Shown here: positions 1-11,778 of the stretch, piece after piece
How positions within the stretch are numbered: position 1 is the first letter of the stretch
Layout: each line of letters begins with the position of its first letter
Assembly: GCA_021229015.1 (NCBI GenBank)
Contig: CM037792.1
Coordinates: 39,605,699-39,669,698, forward strand
Source: Solen grandis
Taxonomy: Eukaryota; Mollusca; Bivalvia; Adapedonta; Solenidae
Direction of reading: 5' to 3'
Length of the DNA: 64,000 nt
Notes under the pieces: generated by a model
The model's input: the letters and a program-made list of their open reading frames with translations, nothing else
The model's database searches: none
What the model was told of the DNA's origin: nothing
Translations under genes and position numbers: made by a program

Positions 1-430
1 CCTATCTCGACATGTTTTTAGGCAGACCCGCAGAATAAACGTCCTTGGATTATTTCACCTTTGCACCTGTTTGGTTTATGTTACGGGCGCAGGTAAAAAC
101 GGGGAAATCGAGAAAGAGAGAATGTTGACTTAAAAGATAGAAAAGCTGAATTGTTAATATATCAAGATAATTTTCCTACTGACGTCATGATATCGTCAGA
201 GGGCCATTTAAATGTTTTAAAAACAGAAATACGTAGAAAATCAGGATGATTTGCCCCATACAATTTTTTGTATCCTAGAGTAATGGTTGTTACTTCTTGT
301 AGATAAGGCTCGTTTTATAACACCACAACTACATATAGCATAATACACTGGAACATTCCACTAACATTTCTTTTCATAACTGAAACAAGATGACGAAGAG
401 GCGCTGTACGCCGACATGAAAATAATTTGC

Positions 431-575
431 TTAAGGTAAAGTCCCTATAATAGATCTTTAACCTCTACCAAGATAACCAAGGTACCCTAATGAAACATTA
501 GGAAACCTTGGTTATCTTCGTGATAGGCCTTGCGGTCCGAAATGTAGTGGAACCATTACAGGGACTTCACCTTAA
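431..575. mobile_element. TTAA-bounded MITE, family 2
   Basis: TTAAGGTAAAGTCCCT and AGGGACTTCACCTTAA form the ends, with a central AACCAAGG..CCTTGGTT hairpin. A second copy lies at 21758-21914. Probably piggyBac-like by its TTAA ends, but the TIR differs from family 1. Confidence 0.65.
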
Positions 576-922
576 GACAAGTTAAAAAATTTCATTGTTA
601 TTGTATTTAGAAGAATCTAGATTAACTAAATGATAATTTATAATAATAAATGTTCAAATCTGGCAAGTAATTTGGTGAAGACAGGAGACAGTGTTTAAGG
701 TTTTCACTATATATGCTAAAGGGAAAACTAGTTTATCTCTTGAATAATTTTGATGTCACATGCTTGCAAATTTATCATTAGATTTTCGAGTATTTCGGTG
801 GAATTAATGTTAATTGTTTTGAAATCTAACCTCTCAAAATAATGTCCAGGATTTGTATTTAAAGGGCTAGATTTATGGTATAGGCTTACAAGAGACGACA
901 TAGAGAGGACTTGATATAGATA

Positions 923-1057
923 CAGTGAAAAAAACTCTTTACAACGGCATTCATTATAACAGCATTCTCTTTATAACAGAGTAGTCTTGTAAACAATTTT
1001 CATTATAACAGCAAAATTCACTGAAACAAACACTGCCGTTGTAAAGAGAGTTGACTG
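923..1057. mobile_element. pogo/Tc1-mariner-like MITE with TA target duplication
   Basis: Ends CAGTGAAAAAAACTCTTTAC and its inverted partner GTAAAGAGAGTTGACTG pair over about 28 bp. A TA flanks both sides (921-922, 1058-1059). TIRs of the form CAGT..ACTCT..TA(T/C)AACG are typical of pogo-like elements. Only 135 bp, non-coding. Confidence 0.72.
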
Positions 1058-1271
1058 TACATACTACATCAATTAAAAAAAAACTACTCAGTACTTTTGA
1101 TTGAGACATTTGTTAAAATAACATATGCCATATTTAATCTTGCGTAGTCTAGAAATCTGAATTAAAAGTAACATGTGATTAATAGCTCTCATACAAATAC
1201 ATAGCAACCAGTGGTATCAAACGTAGTTTCCCTATATTACAATATCACTCTACGTCTTTGTGCAAGGATGT

Positions 1272-1456
1272 GTAAAATCATTAAATTTCGCTGGCATTAA
1301 TTTCGTGGATTCTGTCATTAGGTCCATTTCATTGGTGCATATATTCGTGGATTGATGTTCTAGAAAACACGAAGTCTACCAACTAAACTGTTTTCGTGAG
1401 GATAAATATTCGTGAATAAAGCCGTCCACGAAATCGACGAAAATTAATGATTCTAC
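1272..1456. mobile_element. Short inverted-repeat element (GTAAAATCATTAA ends)
   Basis: GTAAAATCATTAAATTTCG at the left pairs with CGAAAATTAATGATTCTAC at the right. The interior has TTCGTGGATT and TTCGTGAGG words. About 185 bp, non-coding. Confidence 0.6.
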
Positions 1457-2232
1457 GGTATACACGTATATGATATACGAGGACTCATTTCATCGTTGTG
1501 ATGTGAAATTGAATTATTTCACCGCTATAACGTGAAATCGAACTAATTTCACCGTTAACTACAATAACTTATCATCAAACGTTTTAGCAAAAAGAAAAAA
1601 AAATCTTCGTTAAGCTTTATGTGCCTTGTATACATTAGTATTATGATCCATGATCGATTCGATGTGTTCTTTTGAATAACAAGGACTAATATTGTTATCT
1701 TGCCAAGACAATCTCCCAAACACTCTATACATCACAGAGCCACAACAACTATGCCGAAGGCTCGAGAGAAACTTTATGTGTTATCCATCCAACTGTTTCT
1801 TGATTTACTGTTTAATAAGTGCACGTGCGGCAAATTTGATCCGACAGCTGAAACACCTCGGCAACTACAAATTGTACCTTCTATAAACCTTTTAAGATTT
1901 TTTTCTGAGGGATTATATTAGATTTCCAGAATGTATTGAATGGGTTTGTAATTGCCTTAGATGTGTTAAACCCAGATATCAGCAAAGCTGCATACTTTTG
2001 GGTCAGCAAACTGAGAAATGTAAGTTAAGCCAAGGAAACGAGTTGCAAAGTAACATGGAACTTTGTGGAGGACGAAGGTATTACGTTTTGGAATAGTAGG
2101 ATACCGAAAAAAAAATGTATCGACGTTATTCCCTAAAATCAAAAAATATTGTAAACCGCATACAGATGTGTACATCCTCATTAAAGATGTAGAAAGTCTA
2201 CACTATTATAAAGCTGTGACTACAAAAGTAAA

Positions 2233-2855
2233 ATTTGAACGAGCGACAAATCTATGTATATGTCCTGATACTGAAATGCCAAGCTTAGATTTTAAAATAA
2301 TACATTGAACCAGCGACATGGGTTGTTATATGTCCTGAATAAAGTAAAAGAAAGTCTAAATTGAACCAGTGACATAGCTGTGTACTAATATGTGAGGTTT
2401 AGAGACAAAGAAAGACTACTGCAAACCGTACTAAATTTATATATTGAACCAGCGACACTTGGGGCCGCCGTGGCCGAGCGGTTACAGTCGTGGACTACAA
2501 ATCTCTCAGCCCCTCACCGCTGTGGGTTCGAATCACGGTAGGGACTTCGGATTTTTCATGTGAGGAAGCCTTCCAGCTGGCTTGCGATAGGTCGGTGGTT
2601 CTACCCGGGTACCTCTGTGTACTCGGGGTCTTCCTCCACTTGTAATTAACTGGACGTCGCTATATGATTGAAATACTATCGCAGCGACAGGTAAACCCAA
2701 ATACAACAATACAACATGAACCAGCGACATAGTTGTATAGATGTCGCTGAAATATGAGGAAATGCAAAATTATACATTGAACCAGCGTCATTTTTAAAAA
2801 TATACACTAAAGTTTGATGCAGGGATTATAAAATTATGCATTGTACCAGCGCACT
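2233..2855 (+). repeat. Degenerate ATTGAACCAGCGACAT repeat, split by a SINE
   Basis: The word recurs near 2233, 2305, 2361, 2454, 2715, 2777 and 2841, with spacing of 56-93 bases when the SINE at 2463-2712 is ignored. The spacer is AT-rich. An inverted version (ATGTCGCTGA) occurs near 2740 and 2975. Confidence 0.65.
2463..2712 (+). mobile_element. tRNA-derived SINE, family A
   Basis: Head GCCGCCGTGGCCGAGCGGTT (A box region) and GGTTCGAATCACGG (B box), like a tRNA-Leu/Ser. Body has TCATGTGAGGAAGCCTTCC and GCTGG..TCGGTGGTTCTACCCGG; the tail is CGCAGCGACAGGTAAACCC then (AATACAAC)n. It sits inside an AACCAGCGACAT repeat array. Confidence 0.88.
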
Positions 2856-3460
2856 GCTAAGTTTATATCAGATTTAAATTTGAAAGAAAACCTACACTAA
2901 AGCGTAAAGCTGCGATTGTAACAATACAGCAAACCAGAGACATATATACAGAGCGACATATCTATATATGTGTCGCTGACTAAATTTTAAGATTAAACGT
3001 GACAGTCTAGTGATATCGGCTAAGAGTTTGCAGATAATAATACGTGTCTGTAAAGTATGAATGTTTATCTACATAAATTATAAACGTATGATATTCACAG
3101 CAATTAGAAATGTTCCTATAAAAATAGTGATGTCATCATATACTGTCAGTTAAAGTTACAATACTTAACCCATTCAGGACGTTAAAATTAAACGCATTTT
3201 GTACTTTTTCCACCATATTAATATTTCGTTGATTTAGAAAAAAACCTAAGTTAAACGCTATAACATGGGGAGAGCAGTAAATTACCGTTGGAACTTGTGA
3301 CGTGATCCATTTGCAGTATACCATTTCGTTTGAATCGTTGGTGAGTTTGCATGAATCGGGCGACCAAATATGTTAAAACTGAACGTGAAACATTTACTTT
3401 AATTTGAATCTATATAGCTTTTTTAATTAACACCTAACCGTCAGTAGCTCAGTCATTTCG

Positions 3461-3665
3461 AGACGAAGTCTACCCGAGACATACTACCAGACTGCAGTAT
3501 CACGCCGTAGACATGTGGTATGATACCACACTCTGTTACATTATCTTGACACCTGGCTAGCCAGTCCTGGAACTGCCCTTATATGTAAGCGCTAAGCAAG
3601 GGAACTATATCAGTCCCATTTTTTGCGACTTTGGTATGTCGCTGCCGGGGATCGAACCCACAGTG
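3461..3665 (-). mobile_element. SINE family B, reverse, diverged
   Basis: Reverse complement of the family B layout: GACTGCAGTATCACGCCGTA tail module at the left, GCGCTAAGCAAGGG in the middle and the B box complement GGGGATCGAACCCAC at 3647-3661. Confidence 0.75.
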
Positions 3666-3756
3666 AATTGTTTACTACAGAGATATTTGTTATTTATTTA
3701 TTAACCAGGTTTTCCGAAGGAAAACTCTGGTTATTAGATTGGTGTATGTCGGCGGT

Positions 3757-3856
3757 NNNNNNNNNNNNNNNNNNNNNNNNNNNNNNNNNNNNNNNNNNNN
3801 NNNNNNNNNNNNNNNNNNNNNNNNNNNNNNNNNNNNNNNNNNNNNNNNNNNNNNNN
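3757..3856. other. Assembly gap, 100 N
   Basis: Exactly 100 N, the usual placeholder for a gap of unknown length. Confidence 0.99.
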
Positions 3857-4154
3857 GAGTCTTCATAATAAATATTTAACAAATGTTGGGCTGTCGGTCA
3901 TCTGTCTAACCTTACCTCTTATTTATGGATGATGACGCAAGATAAAACCAATTAAATATTTAAAGGATTTATGCCTATGATTAAAGAAAAATGTTACACA
4001 TCGTTGTCTGTTTTTAATGACAACTACTTAGTAGCTGAAATATATGTTTCGTATTTCCGAAATTTTGATGAAATATCCTGACAGAATTACAGTTTCATAG
4101 TTGTTTTATCATAACATTTGCTTAAAATCTATATCAGTGTCACTTCAATCGTGT

Positions 4155-4476
4155 TTAACCTTTCCCCATAGATTTTGACCATAGTACCACATAAAGCCTG
4201 ATCTGTCTTAACCCTTTCCTTCATATAGACTCATTTTGACGCACTCAATAGGTACCACATAAAGCCTGATCTGTCTTAACCCTTTCCCTCATATAGACTC
4301 ATTTTGACGCACTCAATAGGTACCACATAAAGCCTGATCTGCAGAAAACCACAGTTAAACCTTACCAAATTTAATTACAAAATCATTTCCAGACCACTGA
4401 GGAGCAGCGAACAGCATAAAACCTGATCAGCCTGCATAGGTCTTTTCATGGTTTCCTCTATGAGGGAAAGGGTTAA
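4155..4476 (+). mobile_element. TTAA hairpin MITE, family 1, with repeated head and deleted hairpin
   Basis: Three TTAACC heads at 4155, 4208 and 4276 precede the element body. The central hairpin loop is missing: the text passes from GATCAGCCT straight to GCATAGGTC. Ends in GAGGGAAAGGGTTAA. Confidence 0.85.
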
Positions 4477-4596
4477 TCCGTCGATTGCGGTGGAGAGAAC
4501 GCTTTACATTATATGAAAATTCTACATTTTCATAACTTGAACATTATTTATCATTATTATTTATTATTATTATTTCGGAGTCTAAAGTTTCACACA

Positions 4597-4690
4597 TTTT
4601 TCAATGGGAAATAAGCATACATTTGAATTTTTCTCCAGGCACTGACTGGTCAATTTCAATCGGTATTGCCGATAATCTGGTGAAATGGTC
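4597..4690 (+). mobile_element. GACCATTTCAC-type MITE, truncated
   Basis: CAATGGGAAATAAGCATACATTTG through CTGGTGAAATGGTC matches the second half of the copies at 40901 and 52011. Confidence 0.6.
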
Positions 4691-4810
4691 TATACAAAGC
4701 ATAATAAGACAAGAAAACTTTGGACGCAAGGTCACCTCTAAAAGAAATCTTTGTTTCCCCTCTCCCGACCCTAGACTCCCTAGTCTGGCTTTTTTCCCTG
4801 CTGATTACAT

Positions 4811-5420
4811 ATACTACTCAAAGTTTGCTTAGCACCACCGGCTATTTTCCCATAGATTTACCTGCTAAGACAAGCGACTTTAAAGGCATGCTACATTAAA
4901 GTTTACATTAAAACAAATCTTGCTTTTATGCAGAAATATTGTTTATGTACCAAACTTACTACCAGTTACAAAAAATAAGCTTTTCGGATCCTCAATACTG
5001 GGAATTAATCATAATTAGAAAGTGCGAAATTTTGAGAAAACACCTTAAAAAGTCAGCTAAATTCAGAACTTTGATCTTCAAATATTCCTGTTTTCTAAAT
5101 GGAATACTTTTAAGGATATTTGTAACGATGTTGACCTGTTCATGGTCATTTTTTTCTGTATTGATCACAAGATTTAACGTCCATTTATAAAATGCCATTT
5201 CTTGCAAAAAAACACACTTTTGTGAATTTGCCAACTAATGACAGGAATTGGCTAAATCGCTGTAACTCATTTTTGAGTCTCTTTTCTATCATTTTGACAA
5301 AAGCTATGCCGTAAAAATGATGGTCAGCTAACGCTTTCCTTTCAGGTACATAGCATGTGCTTTCATGTGACTCTATGGGGAAAATAGCCGGTGGTGCTTA
5401 GCAAACTTTGAGTAGTATAT
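4811..5420. mobile_element. 610-bp TIR element
   Basis: About 43 bp of terminal inverted repeat: ATACTACTCAAAGTTTGCTT, then AGCACCACCGGCTATTTTCC, matched by its complement at 5374-5420. The interior is AT-rich. Short overlapping ORFs on both strands (4939-5190 and 4992-5234) have no recognisable motif. Confidence 0.75.
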
Positions 5421-5700
5421 AATGACTTGCATGTTTCGGAGATACTTTCAACTTGTGCAGTAAAGGTTTGTACAAGCTGTATTTGTTCTTTCTTCTATTA
5501 ATACTGCTCCATCCAAAACAATACTTAACTTTGCACTTATCTACAGTATATTTAGTTTCTATTCAGGTATTAAAGGCTCGGTATCAAAAAGAAAAAGGAA
5601 ATAACTTCTCTTAACATTAACAACTTTTATTTAATGACATCAAATAATTCAAAGGTTAAAAAAGGGATGACTAGACAGTATGACTATACTTAAACCCTGA

Positions 5701-5898
5701 AGGACGCCGTGATCCAGTGGTAACGTATCCGTTACGGATCCGGAGGTTGTGGGTTCGAACCCCATTGGAGGCGAGAATTCTTCACGATCTTCCCAGGCGC
5801 AAAGTACTGGTCCAACCCAGGAACCGTCGAGAGGGATTAGTATAAGAACGTGTTTCCCAATCGACGTAAAATAAATAAGTTTAAACTAAACTAAACTA
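5701..5898 (+). mobile_element. tRNA-derived SINE, family C
   Basis: Head with A-box-like GATCCAGTGGTAACG and B box GTGGGTTCGAACCCC, then CTTCCCAGGCGCAAAGTACT and an (AAACT)n tail. The head resembles a tRNA but is followed directly by SINE body, so I do not call it a tRNA gene. Confidence 0.8.
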
Positions 5899-6365
5899 TG
5901 ACTTATCCATATACTTAAACAGTCTGATTAGACTTAAACTGACGCGTATAAGTCCTGAATGATTTCCTCGAATACTTAAATCCGATTGAATCGTAGATAA
6001 CATTGGTGCATCCTAGAACTGATTACTTTATCTTATCTGTAACATTGAACAAGGAAAGATTTGCATAAATGGAAACCGAAACCATGGATAATTAACTTAC
6101 TCATCTTTACAAACATGTAGCTACGCTGTACATGGAGGAAATAGAATTCATATTCGCATAGCAACGTACATATTTTCCAGCTCTAAGTTCTGTTTCTATA
6201 TAGGGCGCATCGGGGACCATTTACAAGTCCAGACTCCCATGAATCAGAAACTGGAAGTCCCAAACATACAAAAATGAAAGTCCCAGATGCGTTGGTACCA
6301 CTCTATTGCTATAAAAACTTTATTAAAATCTTTGTACATGTTGTATATTGTAAGTCATTAAATGT

Positions 6366-6528
6366 GAGATTTTCATGTGAGGAAGCCTTCCAGCTCGCTT
6401 GCGGTAGGTCGGTGGTTCTACCCGGATGCCTCCGTGCATTCGGGGTCTTCCTGCACCTGTAATTAGCTGGACGTCGCTATATGACTGAATACTGTCGAAG
6501 CGACGGTAAACTCAAATAGTCAAGTCAT
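6366..6528 (+). mobile_element. SINE family A, 5'-truncated
   Basis: Only the body and tail are present, starting at ATTTTCATGTGAGGAAGCC; the tRNA-like head is missing. A short (GT)n lies at 6545-6560. Confidence 0.75.
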
Positions 6529-6996
6529 GTCCAGTCATTAAATGTGTGTGTGTGTGTGTGTTTTAATATTTATTATTCAGTTGCATAAGTGTCTCTGTTT
6601 GTAATATTGATAATATTGTATCTTTTATCGGTTTTATATCATTCTGAGAAGTACTTTTGTGCATGCAGGCATTCATAGTTGATGAATATCCATTATAATC
6701 AACACACAGATCATTAATTTTCTTTTTTAAAATTTAAAAAAATGCATTAAAATACCATGACTTAAATAGATGTATTGCTAACTATATTAAAAACAAGTTA
6801 CCTACAGATTGTCGTAGGCCATCGGCAAATCACCGATAAACATCACAAATGGCCGGATTTTTTTCACAAAAAAAATATGATGCAGCTCTAAAGAATAATT
6901 AATGTTGTCATAAAATTTACATTCATCAATGGATAGTATATTATGTAGATCTATGCGACTGGCTAAAAGAATATTATCTAGGAGTCGCATGCTATT

Positions 6997-7238
6997 TTAA
7001 CCCTTTCCCTCATATAGACTCATTTTGACGCACTCAATAGGTATCACATAAAGCCTGATCTGCAGAAAACCACAGTTAAACCTTACCAAATTTAATTATA
7101 AAGTCCTCATTTCCAGACCACTGAGGAACAGCGAACAGCATAAAACCTGATCAGCCTGCGAGTTACTCGCAGGCTGATCTGGTTTTATGCTGTTCGCATA
7201 GGTCTTTTCATGGTGTCCTCTATGAGGGAAAGGGTTAA
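6997..7238 (+). mobile_element. TTAA hairpin MITE, family 1 (piggyBac-like)
   Basis: 242 bp including TTAA at both ends. The TIR is CCCTTTCCCTCATA/TATGAGGGAAAGGG. The centre is a near-perfect hairpin around GCCTGCGAGT-TACTCGCAGGC. TTAA duplication with CCC..GGG ends points to piggyBac. Confidence 0.88.
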
Positions 7239-7269
7239 TACACGCCTACATTACGCTAAATCTTTATTC

Positions 7270-7310
<41 letters not shown>

Positions 7311-9330
7311 GTACAAGCTTAAATAGAGATCAATTAAATACTACACAGCAAAGAATTAAACGCAAAATGTCATATTCGAGTAATAATAACTTCACTGAAT
7401 TAATTTTTTAAAGACAAATAATTTGAATGAAAAACTCCAAAGTCGAACAACGAACGTTGCGCAACACTGTGCAAGATAACCTAATAAGCGATATTAAAAT
7501 GTCGTAAGAATTCATAATGGCAAAAGAAGTAAAACAAAAAAACTTTCAGTAAAATAAATTGAACTTTAATGTTTAAAACCTTTCATTTCTTTTATATTTC
7601 GGTTCAATCCGAGGATATCGGCGATTCATTTTTCCGAAACATTTTCTTCACAACTGGTAATTTTGGATACGTCGAAAAAATTGAACCATATACTCACCTG
7701 AGGTACATATTAGTTGCGATAATCTTATTCTGTTAATTAGTCGAAAATTAAGCGTTTGGATGGTAGCAAAACAGGCATTCTGTACGTAGATTGCCTTTAT
7801 AGAGTGGCCGCCATTAAACGTGACTCCGCCCCATATCTACGGCGTGATACTTCAGTGTGGCAGCACTATATCTGTCTCAAGTAGTCATCGGCTCCAAATT
7901 ACTGGAATACTGTCGGTGGGACGTTAAATCGAACAAACAAACCAAGAAAACTGATATTCTCATTTTTTTCTGAAATTTAAAATCTCAAGATTCATTTGCG
8001 CACAGACTGCCGACATAGATCGTATATAGCGTTGATCAATAAAGAACGACAACTCTGTGTATTATATTATCATACTATATCCATACATACCGGAAATCAC
8101 CATCAGCCATTATAATGCACATCAAACTGCCGCAACGGTTACTTCCCCTTATCTGTACAGTATGAAGAATGAAGGGGAGATAACTGCGTGGAGATTGAAT
8201 GCACACGTGACCGTTCTGTATACATCTTTAGGTAATCCACCCATCACTGAATTTTAATCATGATCATTCAAATGCATAAAATGACTTCAGTGCAGATACA
8301 AGCATCAGTTGACTTGGAGTTATAGGCTCTATTGCTTAAAGTCTATAAGGGCTTGAATTTACTACAAAATCCCATGATCACTTGATAGACCATTATCACA
8401 ATTTAAAAGTATCAATTAATAGTTCACACACACACACACACACACACATTAATAAAGTACATGCACTTTAATGAATGTCATCAGACGCAATTTGAAAATC
8501 TTAATTTATTGAAAACCTTCTATTCAAGTGCAACTTATCTGCAAAGCATTACTTATTTGATCATTTGGGAGCCGAGCAGTACTTTGAAGCCGCCACACTT
8601 GAACATCCATTGATCAGGTCGTATACTAGTATTGAATTGATAAACACTTGACCTCGCTCATCAATTGTCCTTGGTAACCTCTTGTCACGCGCATAGAATA
8701 CTTGTATATGATGACGTCTGCGATAAAGTGTAAGTTACTACGACTGGTTTGGGATGAAAATATATATGTTGGTAAACAATACGTATACAGTACATTTATT
8801 GACGAACTTGTAATATATGAATTTATAAACAAATAATTAGATTAGCAGAATCAGAATATATTTTATACAAGTACATGTACATGTATCTCGTCAAACAATA
8901 TACACATAAACATACATTGTAACATGAATGGAAAAAGAATAGTCAACATTGATAATCTTATTTTGCCAAAAATATTCCTAACTATCAAATGGAGAGTGGA
9001 TGCTGCAGGATTTATGATAATTTGTACGAAAACATTTCATTTAACATTTATATGATATAATTTAATCCTGTAACAGCCACAGTAATTATGATAACAATAC
9101 AAACTAATTCACAATATTTTGGAACATAAAGTTTTATCTTATTGACTTAAAATTTCGTTTCTGACACTTAGTGCTCTTTTTATATATTTACAAAGATGCA
9201 ATATTTCCCCTCTTTTGGTGTTTTTTAAAGTTATTTCTGAATGATTCGTAAGCTTTGCATCTGATTATAACATGGTGCTCATCTTCTATTTTATTTGTAT
9301 TACAACACTGACATTTCCTTTCCTCACGAG
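7239..9330. other. Intergenic, no gene seen
   Basis: A T run of about 40 at 7270-7309, a SINE B tail (listed) and a (CA)n run at 8426-8449. The remainder is AT-rich without coding signal. Confidence 0.5.
7815..7946 (+). mobile_element. SINE family B tail fragment
   Basis: Contains ACGGCGTGATACTTCAGTGTGG and GGGACGTTAAATCGAACAAAC, the 3' module of family B without the head. Confidence 0.72.
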
Positions 9331-9590
9331 GTGGAGCCGCCGTGGTCGAGCGGTTACAGTCGTGGACTACAAATCTCTCAGTCCCTCACCGCTGTGGGTT
9401 CGAATCCCGGTAGGGACTTCGGATTTTTCATGTGAGGAAGCCTTCCAGCTGGCTTGCGGTAGGTCGGTGATTCTACCCGGCTACCTCTGTGTACTTGGGG
9501 TCTTCCTCCACCTGTAATTAGCTGGACGTCGCTATATGATTGAAATACTATCGCAGCGACGGTAAACCCCAATACAACAACAACACATCC
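9331..9590 (+). mobile_element. tRNA-derived SINE, family A
   Basis: Nearly identical to the copy at 2463, with an intact GGTTCGAATCCCGG B box and tail GCGACGGTAAACCCC followed by (CAACAA). High similarity between the two suggests recent activity. Confidence 0.88.
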
Positions 9591-10360
9591 CCAAAATTGT
9601 AAACAATATCGCCGCTACGCGGTCGGACACATCCCCAAAATTGCATATATGCTGCTAACTGAAATGAATTCAATTGCCTGAACAACATTTGCTAAATATT
9701 TAGTTATTTAACGGCTAAAAAAATAGTATTAAATGTAATTATAGTTTATCAATAAGTCGATATAGCTTATCTTCTGGTCTTGAACAGTATTGCCATACGA
9801 GAGTACATATTACTTAGAACATTCAAAATGAACTATAAAACGTGTATTCGGGATACGCACGTGCGCTATTGCTTAAAAAAAAAAATAATAAAAAATAAAC
9901 ATACTTAAAATAAAATACAAAATGACACATTAACGCTGAAAAGTATCATTGCCTCCTGATTTGCATCATTTTTCTTGGGTAGTCCCCCTCTTTCGTGACA
10001 AAACCCTTAAGGCTTTGGTACTGAACTGCACCAGAGGTCAGTTTAACTAATCGTTACTGGTGACTAAATCAACTGTCAGCATTAGGACTGACCACACGTT
10101 TTCCATGCATCCTCGATGCATCGTGTGTCTCTCTAGATTTCTTCATTTCTTCGTTTCATACAGCGAGTCCTACGTTTATCTCAAGGGTATGACCTTTTGC
10201 ATATGCTTCCTCGGTATTTCCTATGTGTATCCAGTCAGGCGTAATACTGACAGGTGATTAATTCCTCGATTACATCACAAAATGTAAACTATTATTATGA
10301 TACATGTAACCGGGGTTTGAGATTCAATAAACGATATACCGGCGGAGCCCGAGTGACAAT

Positions 10361-10615
10361 GTCGCGGTAACTTTCATCACGGCAGTTCATGCACGTTGTA
10401 TATCTTATATATAATGTTAATTACTCGCGGTAACTTTCATCACGGCAGTTCGTGCACGTTGTATACATTATAATATAATGTTAATTACTCGCGGTAACTT
10501 TCATCACGGTAGTTCGTGCACGTTGTATACATTATAATATAATGTTAATTACTCGCGGTAACTTTCATCACGGTAGTTCATGCACGTAGTATACCCTATA
10601 TTTAATGTAAATTAC
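10361..10615 (+). repeat. 64-bp minisatellite, four copies
   Basis: Unit start TCGCGGTAACTTTCATCACG recurs at 10361, 10424, 10488 and 10552 (periods 63, 64, 64). Copies 2 and 3 are almost identical; the last fades out after GTATACC. Confidence 0.9.
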
Positions 10616-11390
10616 CTTCGGTAAATTAAAGCCCGTGTTTGTTACATGGTTAAAATTGCTGAAATTACTTATTTTTTGAAAAAGATAAATATCATTCTGG
10701 TGATAAATAACTATGCCGAATATTATCACTTTTTCGTCTTTTCTTTTTAACCGTAAATGTATACAAATGCAGATTTATTGTTCCGTAAGCTACTTGTAAT
10801 TAAATTGCCATTTGCTTTTTAAAAAATCCATAAAATCCGTTTAAAAAAAATTTTGTTTCTCTAATAATTAAAGTTTAATATAGTATAGTCAGTATAATAA
10901 CAGAAAAGGAAAGTAAAAAAAAAACACGCTAAACCAAGTTAAGTACATAACTACTTTATGCGACTCTTAGATCATTTTGTGAAACCTCCAGGCCTCTATA
11001 TTTTCACTTACATGTTGATACATAATCGGTTGTAATTTCTTAAAATCCCATTATGCTTCCAAAAGCAATGTACATTTCTCGGTTAACATAGGTCTTGGTG
11101 ACACCGGGCCTGAATGAAGATGCTTGAGTATAAAGTAAAAAAAAAAGTAATTTGTGGACGACGGACTCCAAACACCCTAATATTTAGATTTTTAACAGCG
11201 TTATTATCGGAGTGTGTGTGTGTAGAGGGATATAAAGGTGTGGCATGTAACCATACAGGGTCTCTACATATACAGTATATATATATATATGTATGTATTA
11301 AAGGGACCCTGAACCATATTATCCTGAAACAGTCCATGTCCGTCTTGCAACTACATAGGCCTATTCCCTAGCATTTTCTGAGCACCAATG

Positions 11391-11424
<34 letters not shown>

Positions 11425-11492
11425 AACATTTGGTTATTACGGGCGGCGTTCTAACCATTTAATCAGCCACTACCCCAAGACCTACTAAATCA

Positions 11493-11533
11493 AAGACCTA
11501 TAATAACATAATAATTATGCTTATAGGTCTTTG
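11493..11533. repeat. Short perfect hairpin
   Basis: AAAGACCTATAA pairs with TTATAGGTCTTT around a 17-base AT loop, about 240 bases upstream of the CASC3 start. No T-run follows. Confidence 0.6.
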
Positions 11534-11742
11534 GCTAAATCGAGGTATAATTTAAATGAGTAAACTTGAACCAACGTGTTATTTTGCCAGTATATGATAT
11601 AAAAAAAGAAATAGTGTAATTAGTATATGCCAAGTTTAATGAAATAAACTACTATATTTCCTTTTCATGTTCAATTAAGATTTACATAATTAATATTTAG
11701 CATTTTTCGAATATAAAAATATTCCTATCCAAATTGGGGAAT

Positions 11743-11778
11743 ACCGGAAATGACGTCATATAATAAGGAAAATGGCGG
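11743..11778 (+). promoter_or_regulatory. CASC3 core promoter elements: ETS/CRE composite and YY1-like site
   Basis: The sequence ACCGGAAATGACGTCA lies 14-29 bases upstream of the start codon. It joins an ETS core (CCGGAA) directly to a palindromic CRE (TGACGTCA). The start codon itself sits in AAAATGGCGGAC, which fits the YY1 consensus AAnATGGCG. ETS, CRE and YY1 sites near the start of transcription are typical of TATA-less housekeeping promoters in animals. The short distance implies a very short 5' UTR. Function is inferred from motif and position only. Confidence 0.6.

Larger units (their letters stand above)
9591..11740. other. Upstream intergenic region of CASC3
   Basis: Contains the 64-bp minisatellite, a (GT)n/(TA)n stretch at 11213-11300 and a T run at 11391-11420. 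No exon found; any non-coding upstream exon of CASC3 would be invisible here. Confidence 0.45.

Noticed and set aside
2463..2545. tRNA-Leu/Ser gene
   Set aside because: The tRNA-like A and B boxes are followed at once by the SINE body and the same sequence recurs at 9331, 34772 and 45967, so these are SINE heads.
5701..5775. tRNA gene at the family C SINE
   Set aside because: No convincing acceptor stem closure and the SINE body follows; a related fragment is at 55872.
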